This document shows, in pieces, positions 56,778-64,000 of a stretch of DNA of 64,000 nucleotides. Numbering within the stretch: position 1 is the first letter of the stretch; every line of letters begins with the position of its first letter. The position numbers were made by a program, and so were the translations under genes. The notes below the pieces were generated by a model, which saw nothing but the letters and a program-made list of their open reading frames with translations, was not told the origin of the DNA and searched no databases. The stretch is from Actinomycetes bacterium (lineage in GTDB: Bacteria > Actinomycetota > Actinomycetes > S36-B12), in assembly GCA_024639145.1 (NCBI GenBank), contig JAHEIZ010000001.1, positions 1 to 64,000 of the forward strand, written 5' to 3'.

Positions 56778-57575
56778 CTAGCCCGGGTAGGGCTCATTTG
56801 GGTAATACGCATATGTGTTCCTCACGCACACGTATCCGCCAGTGTGGTTATTCGGCCATTGCATCCAGCTGGGATTCCAGCCCGATTGGCAGGCCTCCGA
56901 GGAACTCGATCGCGCGTAGGCCTTCTGCCAGAGGCTGAGATCCATCGCGTTGCCGGAGTCCACGTACGTGATGAACCCGAACGTCATCGACACGATCGTG
57001 TCGAGGGCCCACGCCGCTCCGGCGGGATTGCTGAACATCGCATTAGTACCCACTGCTCGTGTTCCCAGATTCGACCACATCTGGTACGTGCCTACAGACT
57101 CGGCGGTCTGACCAGTGAAGGCGTACTGGGTACCCGTCGTGATGGGTATGGGGGTAGCAAAGGTCACCCGTGTCGGGGCTGGAGTGACATGCGAACCACC
57201 GTCGAAGGGCAACGATGCCGGAAGCACGGACACTGTCGCGAGTGCTGCACCCGTGGGGAGCCCCGCCTGTGTCGCATAAATGGAGATGATCAGGGGCTGT
57301 GTCACGGGAGAACTGCCGACCGTGCCCTTGGACAGGAATAAGTCCATGCTCGTGAACGAACCGGTGACTCCGGCGGTGAAGTACTCCCCGACCCACTGGT
57401 TGGTACCTCCACCTCCGCCGCCTTGACTAATCGGTGTGTTGGCGGTGACGTCGCTGGTGAAGGACTGATCAACCTGACTGGCAGCTTCGGCTGGATTTGC
57501 TCCCTGCACTGCAAGCACCGCGAAAATCACGCTCGAGGCCACGGCCCACGTCCAAACTCGAGTTCCGGTCTTCAC
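56778..57575 (-). CDS. Exported Trp-tail protein 3 (diverged)
   Basis: A 265-residue secreted protein with a signal peptide of about 31 residues (ending AEAAS). A Gly-rich stretch (about 50-57) precedes a beta-rich domain with YFTAGVTGSFTSMDLFL and AGLPTGAALAT, matching the other two paralogues. The tail is shorter, with SGWNPSWMQWPNNHTGGYVC and a Tyr-rich end, but keeps the W..W, GG and VC.R spacing. The GTG at 57575 follows AAGGAGAG. Only 46 bases separate it from FnIII protein B upstream, so they are probably cotranscribed. Confidence 0.8.
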   Translation of the reverse strand: MKTGTRVWTWAVASSVIFAVLAVQGANPAEAASQVDQSFTSDVTANTPISQGGGGGGTNQWVGEYFTAGVTGSFTSMDLFLSKGTVGSSPVTQPLIISIYATQAGLPTGAALATVSVLPASLPFDGGSHVTPAPTRVTFATPIPITTGTQYAFTGQTAESVGTYQMWSNLGTRAVGTNAMFSNPAGAAWALDTIVSMTFGFITYVDSGNAMDLSLWQKAYARSSSSEACQSGWNPSWMQWPNNHTGGYVCVRNTYAYYPNEPYPG

Positions 57576-57621
57576 TCAACTCTCCTTCGATGCGCAGATA
57601 TGGCGTAACCAACTCCACCTA

Positions 57622-59250
57622 CTAATTGAGGGCGTACGCCCAAGACGAAGCCTGCATACCTGGTCCCGCGGTGGCTCTAATTCGAATTCCGCTTACCGTC
57701 GCCGGACTGAGGTCAAACGGAGAAATTGCGTAGAAACGCGAATCTCCACTGACCTGGTAGATGGCCTCCGAGGACCACTGACCTGTCGCACGATCACGGG
57801 TCTGAATGCGGTATCCCGAGATGTTTCCCACACCAGGGCCGGTGCCCGGCTCCCACCTCACGTTTACCTCTGTGGAGAGTCGACCAAATGATGCATCAGA
57901 AATTCGCGGAGTCGGCACATTGGCTTGCGCCCGCCATTCCGAAGGTGCGGAATCTATCTCGCTCGCTCCTGCATAGTTCAGCTTCAGTAGGAAGCTAGGC
58001 ACCGAGATGATCCTGAATCGCAGCAGATCCCCCGGTGCGCCCTGCGTTTCCACTGTGAACCTTTGATCCGAAGTGCTTCCCACCAAGCGGTATTCCGATG
58101 AAGCGGCCTTCGCACTGTGCTTTGTGGCAACGAATACGTCGTAATGGTCGACCCATGTCGGCTCCATGGGATCTGCCCAGGAAACGAGAGCTCGAGTGGC
58201 ATCAGCGCGTACCTGATCGATGACCACCGGCTTGAGATCGCGCACCATATCCGGCACTCCGTATGCCCATGGGGAGCGCTGGCCGTCGAAGGTCACTAGT
58301 CGTCCGCGAACCACTAGTGGCGCAGTCGTTGACTTCACAATCGCCAGACTCCGACTCCATCCGTCAGGCTTACCCATCACGTAAGTCGGAGCCCACGCAA
58401 GCCCATCGAACGACGTGCACTTTGCCGAGCAGACGGCGTACTCGAACTCGAGATCCAATGGAAGCCCCGTCGGATTCTGGCCCCTCATTTCGGCCTCGAG
58501 GCCCAAGGTGCCGATTCGGTAGAGAGACATGAAACTCGGTGCCTTCAGGCTCGCTCCGACAGGCGTAACGGCGTTGCTCGGCGCGGAGGCCGGGCCCCAG
58601 CCGATGACGCTATTCGCCTTGACCGTAAAGGTATAGCTCAGGCGAGGGTCTAGACCCTTGACCGTGCATGACGTGCTTGGCGCTGATGCGGTGCACCGCT
58701 TATCTCCTGGCGACGACGCGACCTCGTAAAGCCCAACCGGCTGTTCGCCCGCCTGAGTCGGTGCCGACCATGAGACATTCGCGCCATAGAGGGACGCGAC
58801 AGCGGTAACCCCTGCTGACTGATTCGGCACATCCTGCGGGCGAGGAACGCCGGTGCCGGGGATGTGTTCATCTCCGTTTCCGCCACTCCTGATGGAAATG
58901 CTAATCGTCGCCACGGTTCCGTAGTAGGACGTCACATTGAAGGAACCTGCCGCCATGATGGAGTAAGACTCCGTATAGCCCCCTGGGACCGCGGTCATTC
59001 CGGAGAAGTATGACGAACCTGTCGCCAAATCACATATGTTGAATGCTGCGAATGCAGCGGTATTCGTGATTGAAAAAGTATCCCCGACTGCACCTGTCAC
59101 TGAGATATTTGCTGATCCCGAAATTGAACAATCGACATTGATCGCGGAAGGGCTCGCTGACACGGCATGCGCACTCGGCGCGAGGATCATTCCGCCGGCT
59201 CCCACTAAAGCAAGTGCCACCATGCCTGACAGGGATCGACCGATGCGCAT
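57622..59250 (-). CDS. Exported fibronectin type III-like repeat protein B
   Basis: A 542-residue secreted protein with a signal peptide of about 29 residues (ending SAHAVS). The first domain (about 32-125) has a Cys pair (VDCSIS and FNICDL). A linker with GNGDEHIPGTGVPRP leads into FnIII-like units: LYGANVSWSAPTQ, CTVKGLDPRLSYTFTVKANS and GWGPASAPSNAVTP mark the first. Two to three more beta units follow and no sorting signal is seen. Layout parallels protein A. A CTAGGG-type operator lies 92 bases upstream, overlapping the stop of the kinase gene. Confidence 0.85.
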   Translation of the reverse strand: MRIGRSLSGMVALALVGAGGMILAPSAHAVSASPSAINVDCSISGSANISVTGAVGDTFSITNTAAFAAFNICDLATGSSYFSGMTAVPGGYTESYSIMAAGSFNVTSYYGTVATISISIRSGGNGDEHIPGTGVPRPQDVPNQSAGVTAVASLYGANVSWSAPTQAGEQPVGLYEVASSPGDKRCTASAPSTSCTVKGLDPRLSYTFTVKANSVIGWGPASAPSNAVTPVGASLKAPSFMSLYRIGTLGLEAEMRGQNPTGLPLDLEFEYAVCSAKCTSFDGLAWAPTYVMGKPDGWSRSLAIVKSTTAPLVVRGRLVTFDGQRSPWAYGVPDMVRDLKPVVIDQVRADATRALVSWADPMEPTWVDHYDVFVATKHSAKAASSEYRLVGSTSDQRFTVETQGAPGDLLRFRIISVPSFLLKLNYAGASEIDSAPSEWRAQANVPTPRISDASFGRLSTEVNVRWEPGTGPGVGNISGYRIQTRDRATGQWSSEAIYQVSGDSRFYAISPFDLSPATVSGIRIRATAGPGMQASSWAYALN

Positions 59251-59341
59251 TGCGTCTCCATTCGCGAGGTTGCTCGCACGCTAGGGCCCACAGGCGCACA
59301 GGCGCACAGGCCAATGATGCGCTCACCAGGCACCATGAGCC

Positions 59342-59357
59342 CTAGGGCTTTCCCTAG
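59342..59357 (-). promoter_or_regulatory. CTAGGG-N4-CCCTAG operator, site 5 (perfect palindrome arms)
   Basis: CTAGGG-CTTT-CCCTAG, flanked by CC and CCAGG. Both half-sites are perfect. It is 92 bases upstream of FnIII protein B and contains the TAG stop codon of the sensor kinase gene (59354-59356). Confidence 0.75.
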
Positions 59358-61060
59358 CCAGGATCCGAGACGAGAAGCCGTACGTCGTTCCATCCATCTC
59401 CCGCGCGGGTGCGACTCAAGCGACCTGCAGAGATGCGCAGCATCCAGTCGGTGCCCATGCCACTTCCGGGATCTCCCCCGAAGGCCGTTCCGTTGTCGCG
59501 CACGTGTACCACGAGACCTTCCTGCGTGTGCCTCAGCGAGACGTCAACCACAGATGCCGAGGCGTGACGGGCGGCGTTCGCCACGCACTCCTCGATGGCA
59601 TCCAAGGCAAGCCGTGACGTCGGCCCATCCGGCACGGAGCCATCCAGAGATATCCGCACGTCGAGGATTCCCTGCCACGCCTCGGCAATCGATCGGAGCC
59701 GCTTCTCGATTGAGACCATCTTCGGCACAGGTGAGGGGTCGGCGGAGTCAAGTGCGGTGCGAGCGTCCTCAAGCGCATGCTCGGCTCGTTCCTGATCATT
59801 GGTGATCGCCGCCGTCTCAAGCTGGAGTGCCGCGGCGAGCAATCGAGCCTGCACCGTGTTGTGCATGACACTGGCCACGGAGTTCTCGGCCGCTCTTCTC
59901 TCGAGCATCTCCAGCTGCTCAGCCCAGTCATCCCGTTCGAGCCGCTGCTGCAATTCATTCAGGCTCGGCCCTCGCTCATCCAGCACTGCCCGTGCGGCGC
60001 AGCACGTCAGGGTGAGGATCGGTGCCGTGACGACGAAGGCGAGAAGGGCGAAGAAGGGAACATCCGCCTCAAGACGACTTTCCAGCACGATCCAGGCGCT
60101 CAGCAGGGGCAGGACGAATAGCAGAAGGGTTGTCACCGACCTGGCGAGGACACCAGGCTGCGGGCGGATTATTCGCTCGCCGATCAGAATCAACGCGAAA
60201 GCCAGCCACTCGATCGCTGCGGCCTGGATACCCATGCGCCAGCCGAGCATCACCACATCACCGGTTGTCTCGATGAAGGCGTACAGAGCCAGGGCCCAGG
60301 CGAGAGGCACTCGCGTGAGGAACGCCTTGCGCAGGAATCCTCGAGTGGACTCAGGTGCGTCGAACTCCGGAATCGTCTCGAACCACATCTCGTGCACGAG
60401 CGGCCTGATGCGCTCGTCGATTGCGCGGTGCAAGAGCAGCGAGATACGCGAGTACTCGTCGGCGTTGCCTACCTCCGCACTCTCGAGGATCTCGCGCACC
60501 ATGTCGGTGGTCTCTGACATCCGGGCAGCAGCGTTCTCGCGCTGACTGCTGGCACGACTCTCATCGAACAGGCGCATCTGGAGCTCTCGCATGACGATCT
60601 CGTCGAGAAGTGCCTGACGGGCAGCGCGATAGCCCGCAAGTGCCGAGAGGAAGCCACCGATCAGCACCAGCCAGATGGTGAAGATAAATGCGGAGCTCAC
60701 GATTCGCCCTGCGTCAGTCGCGCGATCGATGACCCCCGCCAGCTGAAAGACCACGACGATCCCGAGGCCGCGGGCCGCACCGGCCAGGAGCATCGTTGCC
60801 AGCACGACAACCGGCATCAGGCCCTTGAGAATTCGTGCATGGGCCCGAAGCGCAGCACTCAACCAGAGAATTAGCCCGAGGCATACCGTTGACACGATGC
60901 TCGCGATTATCCAGAGCACGAAGCCTCGAGTGATGGAAATGCCTTCGGGCATGACAGTGAGAACACCAAGTGCGCTGGGAATACTCACCAGCCAGAACGC
61001 GGTTCGACCAATCCCGAAGTCATCGAGTACGGCCCCCCGCCAGCGAAGACGCCGACTCAT
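59354..61060 (-). CDS. Sensor histidine kinase with two membrane blocks
   Basis: A 568-residue kinase. Four helices occupy about 20-143, a cytosolic helical region about 145-245, and four more helices about 252-375; then come the kinase domains. The phosphoacceptor is probably His in SVMHNTVQARLL (about 425), of the HisKA_3-like (NarX/DesK) type. The ATPase part has ECVANAARHASA and DNGTAFGG, with GSGMGTDWM as the lid. There is no periplasmic sensor domain, so it may sense the membrane itself. It overlaps the response-regulator gene by one base (TGATG). Confidence 0.85.
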   Translation of the reverse strand: MSRRLRWRGAVLDDFGIGRTAFWLVSIPSALGVLTVMPEGISITRGFVLWIIASIVSTVCLGLILWLSAALRAHARILKGLMPVVVLATMLLAGAARGLGIVVVFQLAGVIDRATDAGRIVSSAFIFTIWLVLIGGFLSALAGYRAARQALLDEIVMRELQMRLFDESRASSQRENAAARMSETTDMVREILESAEVGNADEYSRISLLLHRAIDERIRPLVHEMWFETIPEFDAPESTRGFLRKAFLTRVPLAWALALYAFIETTGDVVMLGWRMGIQAAAIEWLAFALILIGERIIRPQPGVLARSVTTLLLFVLPLLSAWIVLESRLEADVPFFALLAFVVTAPILTLTCCAARAVLDERGPSLNELQQRLERDDWAEQLEMLERRAAENSVASVMHNTVQARLLAAALQLETAAITNDQERAEHALEDARTALDSADPSPVPKMVSIEKRLRSIAEAWQGILDVRISLDGSVPDGPTSRLALDAIEECVANAARHASASVVDVSLRHTQEGLVVHVRDNGTAFGGDPGSGMGTDWMLRISAGRLSRTRAGDGWNDVRLLVSDPG

Positions 61061-61704
61061 CAGGGACTCTGCGCCTCCACCTTGCCGGCCAGCTGCAAGT
61101 ACGCGCGTGCTAGTCGTACTCGCTGGTTATGCGCACCATCACGCGGCACCTCGAATACTTCGTAGAGCCTCGAGATCGTTTGCTCGATCGCCTTCACTGA
61201 CACCTCGCGTTGATCGGCGATGGCCTGAGTGCTCATGCCCTCGGCAATGCCCTGTAGCACCTCGAGCTGCACATCCGTCAGTGAAGGCAGCGCGGCACCT
61301 GGTGTCGCGCGTCGGGCCACCGGTGTCTCCGCAGCGAGTTCCAAGCTGCTGATGATCTGCGCGAAGTCATGAACATCCTGCTTGCTGAGGTAGACCGTGC
61401 CGCGTGGCGGCGGGGTCACGCCCGGAGCAACAAGTCGTGGATCGCGGTACGTCGAGAGGATCACGATCCCGATATCAGGCTGACGAATTCGCAAGGCGTG
61501 AGCAAGATCAATACCGGTGGGACCTACTCCGAGATCAACATCGAGCAATGCGACGGTCGGACTCGCCTCGCGCTGAAGTTCGAGAGCCTCCCGCGCTGAA
61601 CTGGCACGACCGACGACATTCATCCGCTGGTACTCGAGGGCGTTCACGACACTGGTCAGAGTGAAGGGATCGTTCTCCACCACGAGTACCCGAGTTCCGA
61701 TCAC
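61060..61704 (-). CDS. LuxR/NarL-type response regulator
   Basis: A 214-residue response regulator cognate to the downstream kinase. The receiver domain has acidic residues near 10-12, the phosphoacceptor Asp55 (LLDVDLG) and Lys in YLSKQD. The C-terminal HTH is LSLTDVQLEVLQGIAEGM-like with VKAIEQTISRLYEVF as recognition region. A GTG at 61704 is used as start. A CTAGGC-N4-CCCTAG operator 43 bases upstream suggests it regulates its own gene and the four other promoters carrying the same sequence. Confidence 0.88.
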   Translation of the reverse strand: MIGTRVLVVENDPFTLTSVVNALEYQRMNVVGRASSAREALELQREASPTVALLDVDLGVGPTGIDLAHALRIRQPDIGIVILSTYRDPRLVAPGVTPPPRGTVYLSKQDVHDFAQIISSLELAAETPVARRATPGAALPSLTDVQLEVLQGIAEGMSTQAIADQREVSVKAIEQTISRLYEVFEVPRDGAHNQRVRLARAYLQLAGKVEAQSP

Positions 61705-61746
61705 GGTCTCATGGTCCTCCGCATGACCACCTGACGCCAGGGCGAA

Positions 61747-61762
61747 CTAGGCATTCCCCTAG
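61747..61762 (-). promoter_or_regulatory. CTAGGG-N4-CCCTAG-type operator, site 6 (autoregulation)
   Basis: CTAGGC-ATTC-CCCTAG, 43 bases upstream of the response-regulator GTG. One mismatch from the palindrome. Numbering follows gene order (no site 4 was found). Confidence 0.7.
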
Positions 61763-61809
61763 GAATCATCTCCACTCGCGGGGTTCGCGCTTCGAGAAAC
61801 CGATGCATC

Positions 61810-62205
61810 TCAACGAATAAGCGAGACCGGCACGGGCAACTCGTAATTCGCCCACGCACGGTCGGCGGTCCAGATCTCCATATCCTGAGCGATGGCGTAG
61901 GAGATGCATGTGACATCTCCGAGAGAGATGGCTGCCGAGGATGGCAATCGAATCTCCTGCTCTCGCAGAAGTGCTACGGCGTGAATCTCACGCCAGCCGA
62001 TCGGCACAACCGTCAGGCCCGCCTCTACGAGGTCTTCTGCGCATTCGAGCCCTTGGCCGCTGAGTCGTTGCACCTTCGTGATGACCTCAGCCATGTTCGT
62101 CGACGTGATGAACGCCGAGCCGATCATCGAACCCACCAGATCGGCACCCGGTTCTTGCAGGAGCCAGGCCAGCACGCTGGATGAGTCAAGGAGCGGCGGC
62201 CTCAT
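61810..62205 (-). CDS. vapC: VapC-type PIN-domain ribonuclease toxin
   Basis: A 131-residue PIN-domain protein with all four acidic residues of the active site: Asp7 (LLDSSS), Glu40 (NMAE), Asp97 (LGDVTC) and Asp115 (TADRAW). VapC toxins cleave tRNA or rRNA until neutralised by VapB. Its start overlaps the vapB stop by four bases, so the pair is coupled. Confidence 0.93.
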   Translation of the reverse strand: MRPPLLDSSSVLAWLLQEPGADLVGSMIGSAFITSTNMAEVITKVQRLSGQGLECAEDLVEAGLTVVPIGWREIHAVALLREQEIRLPSSAAISLGDVTCISYAIAQDMEIWTADRAWANYELPVPVSLIR

Positions 62206-62477
62206 CTATCGATCAGCGCCTCGGCCCGGCGCTCGGCGAGGAACTCATCAACGTACGAGCGATCACGAGGCACGTGAGCCACACGGGAACGGGCGCGCGC
62301 AAGGGCATGGGCAGGGGTCTCCAGAATCAGAAGGCCCTCTTCGGCTACCCGGACGCGCAAATCCTCGCCCGGTGCGAATCCGGCAGCCCGCATGGCCTCT
62401 TCGGGCAGAGTAGGGCGACGACGAGAGTCGAGGCGGACCTTCCACACCTGCGGGACATCAACTGGCTGTGCGCTCAT
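62202..62477 (-). CDS. vapB: VapB-type antitoxin (AbrB-like)
   Basis: A 91-residue antitoxin. The N-terminal swapped-hairpin AbrB fold is VWKVRLDSRRRPTLPEEAM and GEDLRVRVAEEGLLILE; the C-terminal 40 residues are the basic/acidic helical tail that should wrap around VapC. The ATG at 62477 lies inside the operator at 62474-62504. Confidence 0.88.
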   Translation of the reverse strand: MSAQPVDVPQVWKVRLDSRRRPTLPEEAMRAAGFAPGEDLRVRVAEEGLLILETPAHALARARSRVAHVPRDRSYVDEFLAERRAEALIDR

Positions 62478-62504
62478 CCCACGATTATTGCTTTCGTGGG
62501 ATGA
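62474..62504. promoter_or_regulatory. vapBC operator
   Basis: TCATCCCACGA (62474-62484) is repeated inverted as TCGTGGGATGA (62494-62504), an 11-bp perfect dyad with a nine-base spacer. It covers the vapB start codon, so VapB binding could block both transcription and initiation. Confidence 0.75.
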
Positions 62505-62525
62505 CGGGTCAATGGTGGGAAATAC

Positions 62526-63446
62526 TCAGGAACTCGGGCTTCGATCGATATCCGGCTCGAGGAAGACGTACTTCGCACTCGGCACCGCAGTCCTCAGTCT
62601 CACCTCTGCATCATCGATGTCCTGGGCGATCTGGGCTCCGGTCGCCGAATGGGCCACCGCGATCTTGGCGGTCACGAGCAGCTCATCGGGACCGATGTGC
62701 ACGGTGCGCAGGTGAATCACCCGCAGCACGCCATCGCTGCTCTCCAGTGCCGCGCGAATCGCCGCAACCTCCTCAGGCAGGGCCGACTCCCCCACCAGCA
62801 TCGCCGACATCTCCATCGACAAGAACATTGCGATCACCACGAGAAGGATGCCGATCGCCATCGCGCCGATGCCGTCCCAGCGTCCGTCACCGGTGATGAC
62901 TGCCATGGTGACTCCGAAGAGGGCGAAGACGAGGCCGACAAGTGCGCCGGCGTCCTCGAGCAGGATCACCGGAAGCTCAGGCTGCCGGGCGTCCTTGAGG
63001 AAGCGCGGAAAAGAGCGACCGCCCCGCGAGTGATTGGCTTCCTTGATCGCCGTGCGAAAAGACAGCGATTCGAGCACGATCGCAACGATGAGGACAAGGA
63101 AGGCGATCCACGCATCCTCGAGCTTCTCGGGGTGCTGGATCTTGTGAATGCCCTCGTAGAGGGAGAAGACGCCGCCGACCAGGAACAGCACGATGGAGAC
63201 GATGAAGCCGTAGACAAAACGGCGGCGTCCGTATCCGAAGTTATGACGCGCATCGGCCTGCTTCTTCGATCGCTTGTTGCCGATGAGCAGCAGGATCTGA
63301 TTGCCCGAATCGGCGCAGGAGTGAATCGCCTCCGACAGCATGGAGCTCGAGCCGGTGAAGAAGAATGCGATGAACTTGCTCGCGGCGATGCCGAGATTCG
63401 CGAGCAACGCGGCGACAACCGCCTTCATTCCGCCTTCGGTACTCAT
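62526..63446 (-). CDS. Cation diffusion facilitator (CDF) family metal transporter
   Basis: A 306-residue transporter with about six helices. The helix-2 site reads LSEAIHSCADSGNQ (Ser/His/Asp) and a second ligand set ILLEDAGALVG lies in helix 5, so two acidic/His clusters are available for Zn or Mn. The cytoplasmic ferredoxin-like domain occupies about 215-300. The ATG at 63446 is used. In many actinobacteria this gene is next to manA and ahcY, as here. Confidence 0.9.
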   Translation of the reverse strand: MSTEGGMKAVVAALLANLGIAASKFIAFFFTGSSSMLSEAIHSCADSGNQILLLIGNKRSKKQADARHNFGYGRRRFVYGFIVSIVLFLVGGVFSLYEGIHKIQHPEKLEDAWIAFLVLIVAIVLESLSFRTAIKEANHSRGGRSFPRFLKDARQPELPVILLEDAGALVGLVFALFGVTMAVITGDGRWDGIGAMAIGILLVVIAMFLSMEMSAMLVGESALPEEVAAIRAALESSDGVLRVIHLRTVHIGPDELLVTAKIAVAHSATGAQIAQDIDDAEVRLRTAVPSAKYVFLEPDIDRSPSS

Positions 63447-63496
63447 GATTCCCCTGTCCTTGGGTCGTGCAGGATGGTGCGGTTCGAGTGTGGTGC

Positions 63497-64000
63497 TCAG
63501 CGCTGGGTCGACTGCACGACAGCGACTAGCCCTGCTGTCTCGACCCAGGCATCGGGATCACTCGCACCGATCACGGCAGCCGTTCCCTGGCGAAGCGAGA
63601 TCTCGCCGATGTCAGAGTCGATGATCGCCTTGCCCTCGACGTTGACCACGATGCGGTACGCGCCCTTCGGAAGCTTCTCGCGCCCGTCGCGCAGCAGTCG
63701 CACGACGAACGGTGACGCGGTAGGCCAGAGGGTGTCACCGAACTCAGCGCGCACGATCTGCGGCTCGAGATCCAGTCGCAATGCCTCGATGGCTCGTTCG
63801 ACGAAGACCGGCTTGCCCGTCAAGCCGAGGCGGATGACATTGTCGCTGGAGGTCATCACCTCGACCCCAGTGCCGCGGATATAGCTGTGCGGAACACCGG
63901 CCGGAACGTAGACGGCCTCGCCGATGTCGAGGGTCAGGTAATCAAGCATCGCGGTGAGCAGCGCGCCCGTGTCATTCGGGTATTGCTCCTGCACGGTGCG
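63497..64000 (-). CDS. manA: Mannose-6-phosphate isomerase, class I (C-terminal part, cut by window edge)
   Basis: The C-terminal 167 residues or so of phosphomannose isomerase, which interconverts fructose-6-phosphate and mannose-6-phosphate for GDP-mannose and cell-envelope glycans. GEAVYVPAGVPHSYIRGTGVE holds a metal-binding His, and VMTSSDNVIRLGLTGK is the conserved active-site segment. The reading frame is open through the end of the window, so the true start lies beyond 64000. Confidence 0.92.
   Translation of the reverse strand, partial: RTVQEQYPNDTGALLTAMLDYLTLDIGEAVYVPAGVPHSYIRGTGVEVMTSSDNVIRLGLTGKPVFVERAIEALRLDLEPQIVRAEFGDTLWPTASPFVVRLLRDGREKLPKGAYRIVVNVEGKAIIDSDIGEISLRQGTAAVIGASDPDAWVETAGLVAVVQSTQR

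Noticed and set aside
56774-56792. CTAGCCCGGGTAGGG as another copy of the cluster operator
   Set aside because: The half-sites point the wrong way (everted) and the sequence is inside the 3' end of a coding region.
59281-59290. CTAGGGCCCA as an additional operator upstream of FnIII protein B
   Set aside because: Only one half-site is present; the CCCTAG partner is missing. It might still be a weak accessory site.

Overview
The window is a 64 kb stretch of a high-G+C actinobacterial chromosome. Markers of the phylum are mycoredoxin, the AdnA/AdnB helicase-nucleases, UvrD2, the MtrA-MtrB-LpqB module, an L-180 type NAD-glutamate dehydrogenase, a wax-ester/triacylglycerol synthase, MoeZ and an Rv3235-type protein beside secA. 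Gene order follows two blocks known from Mycobacterium tuberculosis: about Rv3193c-Rv3206c (UPF0182, PDZ/Lon protease, DUF2342, ABC1 kinase, uvrD2, mycoredoxin, nudC, adnBA, moeZ) and about Rv3235-Rv3255c (Rv3235, secA, comF, lpqB, mtrB, mtrA, ahcY, manA). The genus cannot be named from what is visible.

0.1-9 kb: initiator tRNA, a glutathione-peroxidase/sirtuin pair, membrane proteins, UPF0182, a small membrane protein coupled to a Lon-like PDZ protease, then NUDIX and DUF2342 genes. 9-28 kb: an orphan TOMM/ThiF-like protein, an ABC1 kinase, the DNA-repair enzymes UvrD2 and AdnA/AdnB, mycoredoxin, NudC, an acyltransferase, a large LPG-synthase-type membrane protein with a kinase-like domain, small redox/metal proteins, a HicAB toxin-antitoxin module and MoeZ. 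28-39 kb: the giant glutamate dehydrogenase, lipid genes (patatin, WS/DGAT), an L,D-transpeptidase, a CpaE-like ATPase with an SAF protein, and small regulators. 39-49 kb: the secA-comF-lpqB-mtrBA block, with a GNAT-LuxR fusion where hpf usually lies.

51-62 kb is the accessory part and the most interesting. Five exported proteins, three sharing a Trp/Gly-rich C-terminal module and two built from fibronectin type III-like repeats, lie on both sides of ahcY. Next to them is an eight-helix sensor kinase with a LuxR-type response regulator. A near-palindromic 16-bp sequence, CTAGGG-N4-CCCTAG, occurs five times: upstream of the response regulator, both FnIII genes and two of the three Trp-tail genes. 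The third Trp-tail gene sits 46 bp behind a FnIII gene. This looks like an autoregulated two-component system controlling a dedicated set of surface or secreted proteins. A VapBC module with its own operator, a CDF metal transporter and the C-terminal part of manA end the window.

Origin, phage, insertion-sequence and CRISPR features were not found. Only one gene-free stretch exceeds 300 bases (6659-6983); it holds a terminator, two dyads and a run of DnaA-box-like sites.
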